DNA from: Sparassis latifolia
Lineage: Eukaryota > Basidiomycota > Agaricomycetes > Polyporales > Sparassidaceae
Assembly: GCA_018466975.1 (NCBI GenBank)
Contig: CM031554.1
Span: 496,001-560,000, forward strand
DNA: 64,000 bases
Reading direction: 5' to 3'
Shown: one piece after another, positions 38,662 through 50,700 of the stretch
How positions within the stretch are numbered: the stretch's first letter is position 1
Layout: each line of letters opens with the position of its first letter
Translations under genes and position numbers: made by a program
Notes under the pieces: generated by a model
Database searches by the model: none
Told to the model about the DNA's origin: nothing
What the model saw: the letters and a program-made list of their open reading frames with translations, nothing else

Positions 38662-39775
38662 GCAGTCGCTATGATTATACGCATATCCTAGACGTAGTTT
38701 TCGTGATATTTATTGCATACGTTCTTCCTTATCCCCGCTCTACCGTACCTAATCGATGTCATGGTTTGGAGACGGTGGCTCTGACTGAACACGGATGAGG
38801 CGACACGACTGAGCATTCGCGTGGGATACCTGGCACAGGGAACTCTGTACTGATGATCATCAGTCCTGCTTTACACCACCAAGTTCATGTCTTCGCGATC
38901 CCACCCACTCTCCGTACTAAGCACTCAACTCGAGAGCACTGCACATACCTCTTCAGAGGTGGACTTCAATGCAGAGGTAGTTATCATCTTCAATCTCTAC
39001 GATGCGATCTCTGCCTTTCTGATTGGATATGAATGGGATCCGACAACGACAACTTCAGGCCTGTTGTGTACAGTACACTATCTCATAATGCATAGCGTCG
39101 GTGCCCGGATTTTGCTATGCATTATGAGGTTTTATGCATTATGGCATTGGATTTTGGCTGTGAAGTGCGATTTTGTACCGCCCAAGGCCTATGCACTATG
39201 AGGTATTATGCATTACCATGTTATGCATTATGAGATAGTGTACTGTACTACATACAAGGATACGATCTGAGTCAGATAACTCGAGTCTCTTCTCATCGCA
39301 CCCACAGGTTATTTCTGTGTCACTTTCGAGTGTCGTTCATTCGCATCCTCCTCCAGCCTTCCGCTGTATGAGGTGGTTCTCTGTCTTGAAGAGGGTCTCA
39401 TATACTCTGCGAGTCTATCTGCTGTCTTGTGCACGATATCTTCGAATGCCATCATCGGCTCGATGTCACTGAGTTCACGTGGAGTTCACCGAGTGAACTC
39501 ACGGACGTCGCATCGATGTGGTGCCAGAAGAAGACTGAGCATACTTTGGCTGTCGCTCGGCCGTCGCCATCCTTCACTTCGCATTATATACTTCTGCTAA
39601 TGACACTACATACCTAGGCGACTAACACAAGCTAAGCGCGAGGATGACGGCCTGTCAGAAGTATGGTCATGCATTGCAGCTTGGAGTAGTTTGCAAGAGT
39701 GACGATTTATAACACTGGCTACGATATATATGTCGATGTCCACGGTTCCAAAAATCATCGGTCTGACTCCCCTGC
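38662..39775. other. Spacer between convergent MEF1 and membrane-protein genes
   Basis: It contains a 181-bp foldback element (39068-39248) and a short perfect palindrome, GAGTTCAC-CGA-GTGAACTC, near 39481-39499. No coding region is supported. Confidence 0.5.
39068..39248. mobile_element. Foldback/MITE-like element with perfect 27-bp inverted ends
   Basis: The left end GTACAGTACACTATCTCATA (continuing ATGCATA) is exactly repeated in inverted order at the right end. The inside contains several copies of an ATGCATTATGAGG-type word in both orientations, so the whole element can fold into a long hairpin. There is no coding capacity. A clear target-site duplication is not evident, so the family is undetermined. 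Confidence 0.75.
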
Positions 39776-40463
39776 CTATTGACCATCGAGGTCGTTCAGC
39801 GAGTCGTCCAAACCGACCACTGCTTCAAACGCGCTCGCCACCGTCTTGATGATGCCTCTGCTCGCCGGTGTGCCCGGATCGCTCTCTGTCTCTGATGCAG
39901 ATGCCGAAGTTGGGTTAATGAGGTACTGTACTGCGTCCCTAGACCATCAGAGTCAGTTCCGCCACACGCTTTCCAGAGTTGGGTGGAACAATCTTGGCTC
40001 ACCCAGTCTCGTGCGCTGCTGTAGAAGAGAGGCTGGCAAGGGGTACATGTTCCCTCACAGCACCCGCAATAGCGGACGCAAGGTCCTTAGACGCTATGCC
40101 GAGCGCCGCCGCCAGCTCGTTAATCCGCTGCTCCACCGACGCGTGTCCCTCGCTCGGCGGCGGCGTGCTCGTCGGCGCCACACCTCCCGGCCAACTCACA
40201 CCCTGGCTCTGCATCCCCGGCGGACGCCTACCGAGCGCGAGGTTCCACCATCCGCCGACCTTCGCTTTCCACTGGAAAAGCCGCCATGTGTAGAAGGCGG
40301 AGACAATAACGGCAAATAAGGCGAGGTAGTACACGAAACGGTGGAGCGGTACGCGGGACAGCGGAGGCGAGATGGGAGCAGTCGCTTTCTTGCGGTCGCG
40401 GGGAGGCGGGAGGTCCGACGACGACTTCACTGCGGAACCGCGTTGTCGTACGTTTTGTGACAT
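39776..40463 (-). CDS. Single-pass membrane protein of unknown function
   Basis: Two exons (40003-40463 and 39776-39938) give 207 aa. The 64-nt intron ends at the TAG acceptor 39939-39941. The two CAG acceptors further on give other frames, whereas this one keeps the acidic, Ser/Ala-rich C-terminus (SETESDPGTPASRG, then SAFEAVVGLDDSL). A basic N-terminus of about 40 residues precedes one membrane helix (FVYYLALFAVIVSAFYTW). Then come a Gly/Pro-rich linker and an amphipathic helical region with EQRINELAAALG and DLASAIAGAVREHV. No family recognised; it is not a convincing PEX14 despite the one-helix layout. It converges with MEF1. Confidence 0.7.
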
Positions 40464-40996
40464 TACTTTTGGGTAGAGGGTGTGCAAAGTTTTGAGATAC
40501 TGCGCTATGATTCGTACTTGAGAGTTGGAGAACGGGTTCGGGATTCTTATAAGTACGGCAGTGGGGAATAGTGACGTCATCTCTACCGGCGCCTGTTCAC
40601 CCATGTAGTGCGTGGGTATATAAGCACCCGGACTGTGTAACTTGGATTCAAGTCGTTGAGCTCTTCGATGAGCAACCGTGGCCGTGGGATGAGGTGGGAT
40701 TCTTGGAGGAATTAACTACAAAAACATCCTTACACTCGACCGTGTCTAACGTTGAGGAATGCGGTATGGTACACACAGACAACACAGAACAAGAGAAACA
40801 TACACAAGTACAGCGTAATTGCAACCATAAATCCTGAGACGCAGACTAAACGATACACATCAGAACTCAACAGCCTATCGTACAAGTCACTCGTGGTATA
40901 TGGGGCGTAAAACGTAGGAAAGCGCGAAAGGCATGGCATGCTGTAGAGCGAAGGTCCACAAACTACAAAATCGACGAAAACCGTAAAGCTATGTGA
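40464..40996. other. Spacer between the membrane-protein and WOPR genes
   Basis: This is the promoter region of the minus-strand membrane-protein gene and the 3' flank of the WOPR gene. A TATATAAG-like block lies near 40616-40625 on the plus strand. No gene seen. Confidence 0.5.
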
Positions 40997-42371
40997 CTAC
41001 GCACCACCAGCATCGCGATCATCGCTCTCCGTATTCCGCGCGTCTTCCCTCTGCGGTTGCGGCACCTGAGGTGGAGGATATCCAGTATAGTGTGGCCACG
41101 ACATGCCCGGATATGCAGCATAGCCGTGCGGGGGCGCATAGTACGGCGGGTACATTGCTGGCTGCGCTCCATCTACCGAATATCCGCTTGGGTACACCTG
41201 GGGCGGGGACGGTGTGTGCGCCGGTATCGGCGAAGAAGACGACGGTGGTGGGGAAGCGCGGGGTAAGGCGGCTGCGAGTACATTGGTGGCAGGTACACTG
41301 AGGGCGGCGGCAGCTGGTAATAGCTGTACGGTGCGTATGTGTGCATTGTCGCCCCGTCCGAGTAGCCAGGCTGTGGCTGCTGAACCGCGTGTGCGTCCGC
41401 GCTCGCATGCGCGTCTGCACCGCTTTTGCTCTTGCGCGAGCGCTTCGGCGCCGTCCCGCTGTAGGGATCGTACCTCTTGCTCCGCTTGCCTGAACCGTCC
41501 TGGTCCCCATACATCGGCATCGACAATGGTGCTGCGACCAGCTGCGGCGACGTGTCCGCGTCATCGCCCTCCCCGCGGTACCGCGGGATCCCGTCCACGC
41601 CGATTTCTACCTTGGGCGGGTTCCGGAAATGGGTCTTGTCCAGGTACTCTGGACTTATGTCCAGCGAGGCGAGCTCCGGTAGCGTCGACGGCGCCCTCAG
41701 CCGGCCTTGCTCAACGTCTTCCACCTTGTAGTACGATATCAGGTGCTGCGCAACTCCGCCGATGGTGAGCGAAAAAGTCTGCGATTTATTCAGCGACAAT
41801 TGTTTGAATTAATGAGACTGCTCATGCACCTTCTTCATCATCCCGCCCGGCTTGAACTTATAGCTGTTGGTCAAGCTGCCGACGAGGCTCCGCTCGCGCT
41901 GGCGATCGATGCCCATCCTGCTGGACTCACTCTTGGGCCGGCTGAGGGACTGCATGTCCTTGCCGTCGGCGAACTGGACCTGGTGCTCCTCCTGAGCAGC
42001 AGCAGCTGCGGCCGCGGCTGCGGCCTGCTGGGCCTGCTCCGCGCGGGCGCTGCGATGGCCCGCCCCGCGCTTCTCGGTCTCGCGATAGAGGAGGAAATTG
42101 CCCAGGATGCGACTCGGACTCCAGAAAAAGCCGTCGGTCCAACGCTTGATCCCGCTCTCGTCCTCGTCAAACACGAACACGGAGCCTGAGGTGATCATTT
42201 TCCGCTCTGAGTCGACCAGGCGGCGGGTCACTCGGGGGATGAGCCCTCTGCGGGCAGCTTCGAGGATCAATAGCGCATCTCCCGTCGTCTCTATCCAACC
42301 CGTCCACGGCGGTTCCGTCCAGGAGTTCGAGGAGGGTTAGATGTGGTCTGATTATGAGAATCCTGAGCCAT
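40997..42371 (-). CDS. WOPR-family transcription factor (Gti1/Pac2, Wor1, Ryp1 type), with two apparent frameshifts
   Basis: Two exons (41830-42371 and 40997-41778) carry a WOPR DNA-binding domain. WOPR proteins are fungal master regulators of morphology and development. Box 1 reads WTGWIETTGDALLILEAARR..LIPRVTRRL, then SGSVFVFDEDESGIKRWTDG and WSPSRILGNFLLYRE. Box 2, after the intron, reads FSLTIGGVAQHLISYYKVEDV. The rest is low-complexity, rich in Pro, Tyr and Ser, with a basic KRSKRYDPYSG patch. ATG 42371 (MAQDSHNQTTSN) is one base out of frame with box 1; adding one C to the CCC at 42334-42336 would join them. A second one-base gap at the G4 run 41260-41263 separates YSQPPYP from a clearly matching Pro/Tyr-rich tail ending at 40997. 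Both gaps could be sequence errors. Confidence 0.8.
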
Positions 42372-44709
42372 GCCCCTGCTCGAATAATCTTTCTGTTCGA
42401 CATCGTGGGCAACATCGAAGATGAGATGCGTGAGATTGAGATTCAAAAATCGAGTAAAGTTCGAAAACAAAGTTGACTAACCGCGAGTAAGATCTTGTCG
42501 GGGATGGTGGTGGAAAAGAAAGTTCGCGCCCCGCACAGCGCCGCCGCACCCCGCAAATTTGGGTGCGTGGGAATAACTCTGCCTTTCTGAGTTCTCTCCT
42601 TTTCCTTGTCGTCGTACTGTAGAGGACCTGAGGACGACGACAAGTGTGGTGCTTGGCCCTTGTGGCTCTGGGTCGTGGTCGCTGTGTGTCGTGGGCAACG
42701 TGCTTTGCTATCGTCGTGGTTGGCACCCCCGAAGAAGGTCCCTTGGAAGTTCTGTTATCTTGGCGCTTCACCTCGTAAACGCGCAACTGTGGATCCATAG
42801 AAAGCAATCCCGCGGATCGTTGCAGAAAATCCATCGGCGGCACGAATTGTGGTAAGGATTGAGACTACATCGCTGGGACTTGGCTGCGACCCTCGGCATT
42901 GCTCAGATGTGGTTCAGGACCCATGTATGTGGAGAGTTCACTTGAAGGCTCAGATCATCGAAGGGCTGATAGGAACAAATAGTCGGTGGTTTGCACACAG
43001 GGACAGTACAAGCGGTGGTTCTGACATTCCACCAGCATGGGTCATCGCTTCGCGTACCACGTGGACTCGCAGTTTCGCCGATGCTATAACGTTGTGGTGA
43101 GTCCCTTCAGCTTCAGAGCGCCTCTAGTAATGCGGGGATGCTGTTAGGCGGGAGTCACTTTGACATACTTCCAGTATGCACGTATACTGTTCCTGTGCCG
43201 CTGATCGTCATGAGGTTCTCGAGACGCGTACCTCAGCGACTTCAGTGTGCTCGAACTTCAGTTGGGATTTACCCTGGAGGGTTGTGGTGGGCATGTGACA
43301 ATTCTCGCTATGCAGCCCTGTGCAGTGTCCAACCGGTCCTTGTCTCCTGAGATGTGCATGGATCTAATGAATGTTCACCGTTGGTACCGTGGAAGGCACG
43401 AATGAGCGCATGTAGTCGGTGATTACTGGTGCGCCATATATGTACCTTGTTGTTCTGCCACCGTAATAGTGTGTCTATGCAGTTTTGACAGGCTTTTCAA
43501 AAGCTTTCAGCCACTATCAATCTTTCGTGGACATCGTTCCATTCCTATCCATCGCCGCCGTGTCTTCTGACAAGATTCTTCTGACTTGACAGAAGAGCTT
43601 AACCCCTGCCCATTCCACTCCTCGTCAGCAATTCCCGAAGACTGCATCGTTCGCCCTGCTGATTGAAGGCCCTCCCGTTTGGTCATTCGGAGTTGCCTCG
43701 AACAGGGCGCAAGTGTACCTTCCATGTCGGGATTGGTCCTATCGAAAGTCTGAATTGTTGTTCCACAGCTTATTCCAGAGTAGTGACTCTGTGTCTCTCA
43801 ACCTCGATTCGAATCCAGCATACGTTTCCAAAAATTGTACAATGGAGCACGGCACTTATTCGAATGTTCATGACTAGACGGCTTAGCCAAATCACCATTT
43901 ATCGAAACTCCGTCTGTGGATCCATTCTCCGCGTGAAGATAGTCTTGGCGTGTCTACTACTTGTGGCGCGAAACGATGCCGCATGGCTTCCCCGGATCAA
44001 TTTGCGTAGAAGACCTTCTACAATGGCACTTGTTCTTGGTTATACGCTCGGCCCGCTTGACCGACATATAGTGCTCTGTAATGTATCACGGTGAAGTGCG
44101 AACTCTCCGTAACAGTTGTGCAGCAATGTCCTTATGTGAGAGGTCAAGCTCCAAGATTCAGATGAATGGCTTACCACGCTGTGGCCGCCCGATCGATGAA
44201 CCTGACCACGATGCCTGAGGGCAGGCGGCTTTATTGTCAGAGAACACACTCGATGATTGATGTAATCTCTGCGGGGCGTCTGACATCCGTCTCTGTCAAA
44301 CGGGCTAAGCGGAGCACTGACGGCACGACGCACAAGGCTGGGCATTCTCAGTAGATCTAGTCCTGGTCACAGATGACATGAAGTGAACGTTGACTACAAC
44401 GCCTACCGGTTGTGGAACCACCAGAGCGCTCCGTTGCGTCATCCTGGTGGCCGCTGCCAACCCATTTACGGATTCATCATCTGGTTCAACGTGTCATGTC
44501 ATCGTGACCTACAATGACATGCAAACATTCATTTGTGGGGTAGTCGTGTCAATGGTCACGATCACCTGCCGCATCGGTGAGTCGTTCATCTTCCGTGATA
44601 TATTTCAGAAGAGTCCAACCATGTACACGGATGTTTCACTGGACGAAGCCGCCATGCCAGTGAAATTTCTCGTGGCGCAGTCTTCACCGAGTTGTGATAT
44701 GTGCAAAAC

Positions 44710-44997
44710 GGATTAGTCTATTCAGAAACTCGGTTTACACAGAAACACTCCTGCTTTTGGTAATTTCGTGATGGCTCCGAAAAAAATCAAAGACGCTCAT
44801 CTGTCAACGTTTAACAGCGGTCTCCTGGGTGGGCGACACAGCGACTCATGCCAGCGCCCAGCCGACGCGTACCAATGTTGTTCATCGGGTGCTGCTCATC
44901 GCCTACCGCGACGAGCAGTGGTGTCATGTCATTGTTAAGGTGATGTGAAGAAGCTTCGTATCAAGCGGGCATCTTGCGTGCCGAGCCAAAGAGATGG
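44710..44997. repeat. Dispersed repeat, copy B
   Basis: Direct-orientation partner of 28351-28616, starting GGATTAGTCTATTCAG. It is about 20 bp longer through small insertions in its first third and in the middle. Similarity stops at about GAGATGG on the right and at the GGATTAG start on the left, so these mark the approximate element ends. Non-coding. Confidence 0.65.
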
Positions 44998-45727
44998 CAC
45001 ACACCACAATTCGGCAGCCGGCTGTTGCTCGTCGTCTCCAATGTTGACGCCGACATGGTACGCCCTGTGCGACATGGCGAGCAATATGGTGGTTGTCGGT
45101 GTCAGTGGTCGATGCCGTCTTTGGCGCCCATTGATAGATTTCTTTCCGTCTTCGCATTTTTATCTTCAGCAGTTCCGAGGGAAGGGGGTTTATTTTCCCG
45201 CGGCGGCTTTCTGAATAAACTCATCCTCCCTCCTGCATCACTGATCGACATTCCATGCATCCATGCCTATGTGCTCAGTGCTCTGTATTGATAGGTACCA
45301 GGTCTGCAGCTGCAGCACAGACAACGCCGACGCTCACGCCGCTAGATGCCGCTGATGTTAGTACCCTCCAATCACCACCCCGACGGGAGTCGATGCTTTT
45401 CTCATCGCACGTCTTCCTGCGTCTTCTTGTTACATGGTGATTGGTCCAACTGCTTCAAGGAGCGTAATACTCTGACAGTTGAGGATGCTGTGAAGAAGTA
45501 GAATTCGGAATACTTCAAACTGCAAGCGCCTCATTCAGTCCTGCTTATAGGAGGTGGGCCATTTGCCGCCCAAGAAACAGTGTTCCGCGGGATTCTTCCT
45601 TCTTTGACTAACAGAGGGAACAGAGGCCCCGAGGGCGGGGCACTGTCAGATTACTGACATAATCTCTTGCGATCCTCGTGCTGCCATGTCCCTCAATGTC
45701 AATGTTGTACGGACAAACGATAATGTG

Positions 45728-45734
45728 TATAAAA
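45728..45734 (+). promoter_or_regulatory. TATA box of the copper-radical oxidase gene
   Basis: TATAAAA, 66 bp before the ATG at 45800, is a textbook position for a short leader. It is the clearest core-promoter element in the window and fits a strongly inducible secreted enzyme. Confidence 0.55.
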
Positions 45735-45799
45735 GGATCCCGAGGGAAATGGCACAATCGTTGCGGGATTCTTTGATCTCCGGGTTCTGAGGCTGCAAC

Positions 45800-48700
45800 A
45801 TGGGCACCCTCCTTTTGTATGCTGCAGCAGTCGCTCTTTTACTACCCGTCGTACGTCTATCGAAGCTTCTCTTGGGATGACTTTGCGCTCATCCTCCACT
45901 TTTCTGTTAGGTTCCAGCTTCTCATGTTCGCGCCGGTTCTCACTTGCGCCGTCGTCAAAGTGTTTCAGGACCAAATCTTCCGGCAAGTTGGACGTCTCAA
46001 GGATGTTATACGTTCGTATACAGACATTTCTGGGATTGGACCAACTTAAGCTGTAGTATGCAGCGACAATCCCGCATCTCGCACCCTTACTGGATCGACC
46101 TATACCGACACCACAAATATGACTGTCGAGTCATGCGTCAGCTTCTGTATAGCCGACTCGTACGTTTATGCCGGTGTCGAGTACGCACAGGAGTGCTGTA
46201 GGCCATCTTCTCCTGCGCCTCGTCTTCGAATACCGACTTCTGTATTCTAGATTGTGGGAACGGTCTTGAAAACGGGGGTATTAACACCACTGCCACAGAG
46301 TGTAACTACGCCTGCACCGGGAACGCTAACGAGACGTGCGGTGCTGCAGGTAATCCTTTCGTGTTCTATCGTTGGCTTATCTGAACATGCACGATTAGAC
46401 CGTTTGAGCCTGTACTGGAGTGGTGCTCAACCACCTGCGCCACCCATCACTGTCCCTAGTGTGGGGTTGTGGGTCTCGCTCGGTTGCTACAGGTAAGCCA
46501 TCGTATCTCACGCTCACACAACATAAATGAAATGACCCGTTCCAGTGACTCGGTCAACAACCGTACTCTCAGTGCGCAGATAGGTACTCAAGGATCGGTT
46601 ACTGTCGAATCTTGCACAAGTGCGTGCTACAATGCCGGCTATCCTTTCGCTGGGATTGAATATGCAGCCCAATGCTGTATGTCCCTTCCATCCAGCTTTA
46701 AGGTCAAAATAACATACGATTACTTGTACAGTCTGTGGCGCAAATTTGGGGAATGGTGGTGCGCCAATCTCGTTGTCGAGCTGCGACATGCCATGTGCCG
46801 GAAACAGCTCCGAATACTGCGGTGGTCCCGACGCGCTCAACGTAAGTAGGGTATTATTAGGACCATAAGCACAGGTAGTTTACTTTCAACAGATGTACAA
46901 CTATACGGGTACTGTGCCTCCTCCAACATCACCTCCCGGTGGCGGTGGCGGCGGTGGAGGATCCAGCTCTCCTGTGTATCCAGTGACCAGCGGACTGCTA
47001 TATCCTTGGGCATACGCTGCTTGCTATGTGTAAGTTACCCTTCCTACAGGATTATGTCTCACTTAGAGAGCTTTACAGGGATAATGCATACGGTCGCGTG
47101 ATGAGCTATGAATTTCCGGACAACCAGAATCTCACCGTTGAAATATGTATCGAAGGTTGCGCGGCACAGAACTATACGCTGGCTGCAATGGAGTACAGCG
47201 TTCAATGCTGTGAGTTCTCCGCAGTGTAATATAGTCAGATTGGAGCCCGACGGTTTGTGTCCTACAGTCTGCGCGGATGATTTGGTCAACGGCGCTGTTA
47301 CCGCCGGGGAATCCTCTTGCGACATGGGATGTGGGGCAAATGCCACGTGGGTTACACTCGCATATGTTCCACATACGGTATGCTAACTGCCATACAGGGA
47401 AGCTTGTGGCGGGCCGAACGCCCTCTCGGTGAGCACTTCGGAAATCGATTATCGCAATTTTTATTGACCTACACTGGAGGTGTACACCTCGACTGGGAAC
47501 GTGACCGTATACCCCGTTCCAATTACTCTGAACACTAGTCTTCCTGGAGAGTGGCAGTACCAAGGATGTCTTGAGTGAGTTGATGCATTCTGAGCCTTAT
47601 TGAAGCGCATATATTGAACTATACTTCGTAGAGAACCAGGAGCGAACAGAACATTCCCCTATCAGAACATCTGGACCGATAACAATACGGTTGAAGCATG
47701 CTTAAACCAGTGTGCTCTGTTCGGCTATCCCGCTGCTGGCCTCGAGTACGGCAATGAATGCTGTAAGTGTTCAGTTTCCTCCCTTGGAGTAGTATGGTCT
47801 AAAATCCATTTCAGGGTGCGGAGACGTGTCTGATGTTGCTGCCAATAGTCCCGGCTTTTCAGCAGCTTCAGACTGTTCCATGGCGTGTTCTGGGGACCCG
47901 ATTCACCTGTGCGGAGGTCCGGAGAGATTGCAGGTATATTCTATTATTCTTATTGACCTGGGAGATGCCGCTCATAGCTTTTCTGATCCTAGCTCTACTA
48001 CTGGAATGGATCCTTGAATACCTGGAACACACCTGAAGTTACCGGGTGGTACGAGGTATGCAAATATGTTGAAGTTGTTCATCGACTTTGTGCATCAATA
48101 ATCCACTTTTAGTTCCTCATTGGTGGCCTTGTGGTTCCCCTTGTTGCAACACTTGGGATCAACAATAAGATCTCCTTCGTTGAGAAATATGGTACGAGCG
48201 AATATGCTAACTCAACGGGCGCATATGAACTGGACCTCTCGCTCACCAATAACTTCGAGTTGGCATGGCGCACGATGCACGTGAAGACAGATGTCTTCTG
48301 TTCCGGATCCATTGTTTTACCCGATAGAGGCGCCAGGCAGATCAATGTCGGCGGATGGAGTCTGGAGAGTACCTACGGTGTCAGACTGTATACTCCGGAC
48401 GGCAGCCCCGGTGTCAACGGAACAAATGACTGGGAGGAAAATTACGAGGAACTCAGTCTGCAGGTACGGTTTTTCTAGGATAATTTCTGTTGGCATACGC
48501 TTATCCCCCCATGCTAACAGCGTGGGCGTTGGTATCCTTCTGCTCTTCTGCTGTCGAATGGAAGCATTCTCGTGGTGGGTGGTGAAGTTGGAAGCAATGG
48601 TGCACCCGAACCCACCTTAGAGATACTACCCACGCCGGCAGGAGGACCCACGTATATGTTCCTGGACTATTTAAATCGTACCGATCCGAACAACCTCTAT

Positions 48701-50092
48701 CCATTCCTGCACGTCCTTCCAAGTGGACGCATCTTCATCGGTGGGTCCTTTCGCAAACTCAAGGTTTCATGTGGGCTTACCGCAGTTGTTGCAGGCTATT
48801 ACAACGAAGCGCGAATCCTCGACCCTGTGACGCTCGACACTGTGCAGGTGCTGCCCAACATGCCCGGATCCGTTACCAGTTTCCTTGCTGGTAGAACATA
48901 TCCGATGGAAGCGACCGCCGTTCTTTTCCCACAATACGCACCCTACACTGATCCTGTGACACTTCTCATCTGTGGTGGGTCTAACTTCGGTATCGCCCTT
49001 GACAATTGCGTCAGTATCGTGCCGGAGGCTGAGAACCCTGAATGGACGATCGAGAGAATGGTACGTCACCGTCACTATGTTCACGCAACAATACTGCTGT
49101 AGGCTAATCCACCTCTAGCCCTCCAAGCGAGTGATGACATGCATTGTGAGCATTCTAACGCTGTATCCAGTTCGTTCATGTTTAATTCTTGTACGCGATG
49201 CTTCCTACAGGCTAGTGAGTCACCTCCTTGCAACGCCTGTGTTCGTTGCCTCTGATCTCCATCGACAGCACTTCCCGATGGAACGTTCCTCATCGTCAAC
49301 GGTGCTCAAGCTGGAGTTGCTGGCTTTGGTCTCGGATCTAATCCTAACTACAATGCCTTGCTCTACGACCCTTCCAAGCCAGTCAGCCAGCGTATATCTA
49401 TACTCAACACCACCATCGTCGCTCGCATGTACCATTCGGAGGCCACTGTATGTGATTATTGCCTCAATTCATCTTCTCGCTGTCTCAACCCCAATGACTC
49501 CTAGCTTCTTCCTGACGGTAGGGTTCTCATCTCTGGAAGTGACCCGCAGACTCCGGGATACCCCGAAGAAATGAGAATCGAGGTGTATATTCCGCCGTAC
49601 TTGGTCACAGGACTAAAGCAGCCCAACTTCACGGTGGCGGAGAATGACTGGGACTATGGTGGCACGTATACCATCACAGTCAGCCTCTACCAAGGTACGA
49701 CCGACACGATGAGGGTCTCTCTAGTCGCTGGTGAGTCTTCATTATTCATACTTTGGCTCTGTCACTTATCAGGTTCTTTCGCAGCCACATCCAGTACCCA
49801 TGGTTCGTCTTACTTGTAAAGGAAATCAGCTGCAGTTTTTCATTCTCTTTTCTCAGGAAACATGATGGACGGAAGGATCCTCTTCCCCGAGTTCTCGTGC
49901 CAGGGCAACACTTGCACGGTCACAGCGCCGCCGAATACGTACGTCTCGCCCCCCGGCTGGTTCCAGTTGTTCGTCCTTGACGGCCCGACGCCCTCTACCT
50001 CCAACTGGGTCCGCATTGGCGGAGACCCCGCCGAGCTTGGCAACTGGCCGAACTTCCCCGACTTCACTCTACCTGGGGTGGGTCCGTTGTAA
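45800..50092 (+). CDS. Copper-radical oxidase (glyoxal oxidase-like) with four WSC domains
   Basis: More than twenty short exons. A signal peptide ([17 protein letters not shown]) and an Arg-rich LRRRQ site start the protein. Four WSC carbohydrate-binding modules follow, each with conserved cysteines: [46 protein letters not shown] and [21 protein letters not shown] Gly8 linker lies between modules 2 and 3. The C-terminal beta-propeller has the copper-radical residues by family pattern: [11 protein letters not shown] (Cys), GRTYPMEA (Tyr), [13 protein letters not shown] (Tyr-His) and STHGNMMDG (His). Such enzymes oxidise aldehydes or alcohols to supply H2O2 to peroxidases in wood decay. A 4-nt exon at 49211-49214 is needed to keep frame before LPDGTFLI. 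The substrate cannot be told. Confidence 0.9.
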
Positions 50093-50700
50093 GCTAATGC
50101 GTGTCTGCTTTCGTTGTTCGTGTGCCCTTCTGAATATTTAAGAACATTGTGTTGCTTTGCGTTACCACTCCTTTGAACCAGAACCTTAACCCTTGGACTC
50201 ATTCCTTTATCGTTCGTTTGGGCATACCGGTTGTCTGTTGTGACGTTATGTTGTATCACTTTTCTGGGGCTTGTGATGTATGGACGCTGGCGATTGCATC
50301 TATATCCGGCTGAATCTTCTATCGCTGTTCAAAAAAATGCGAACATAGTTGTAATGGGCTACCACCCTCCTGACACGCAGTCAGGGATCCTGGCCCCTAC
50401 GGATGCCTTTCAGGCCCGAAAGTTACAAACACTCAGACGACAAATTCAAAATTCAAACGTACGAGCACACTGGTATGACTGCAGAGCGTGGGGAAGGAAT
50501 GCCGGGCCAAGAAATAACGATGTCATGTCATGCAAAGGGGGTGGGACGGATGATGCGCCGGAGCACAATATGTTTCTGTAAGGTAACGAATATTGATATC
50601 ATTGCGTAGCGAGAAAGGACAAGCGATGATGCGAACAGCAAGCGAATGGAGTGAAGATGGAGATGATGCGCGATAGTACAGTGATGCGACGATGGTGCGT
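50093..50700. other. Spacer between convergent oxidase and CDK1 genes
   Basis: Terminal flanks of the two convergent genes. Short overlapping frames only; no gene or RNA recognised. Confidence 0.55.

Larger units (their letters stand above)
42372..45799. other. 3.4-kb gene-poor stretch
   Basis: 42372-42850 probably includes the WOPR gene's 5' UTR and promoter; long WOPR leaders with upstream frames are common. Beyond, only short frames occur. The frame 44390-44716 (plus, 108 aa) runs to the edge of repeat copy B and has no recognised motif. 44710-44997 is repeat copy B. The last 100 bp is the promoter of the copper oxidase. Confidence 0.4.

Noticed and set aside
40010..40050. An extra 28- or 40-nt intron in the single-pass membrane protein gene
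   Set aside because: Too short for the intron sizes here, and a single 64-nt intron with another acceptor gives a consistent frame.
39846..40319. 157-aa plus-strand frame opposite the membrane-protein gene
   Set aside because: Arg/Pro-rich antisense shadow, while the minus-strand exons have a membrane helix and consistent splicing.
39776..40463. Calling the single-pass membrane protein PEX14
   Set aside because: The conserved PEX14 N-terminal motif is absent; one membrane helix plus helical region is too little.
41214..41768. 184-aa plus-strand frame antisense to the WOPR gene
   Set aside because: Low-complexity shadow of the Pro/Tyr/Ser-rich tail; GC-rich sequence keeps antisense frames open.
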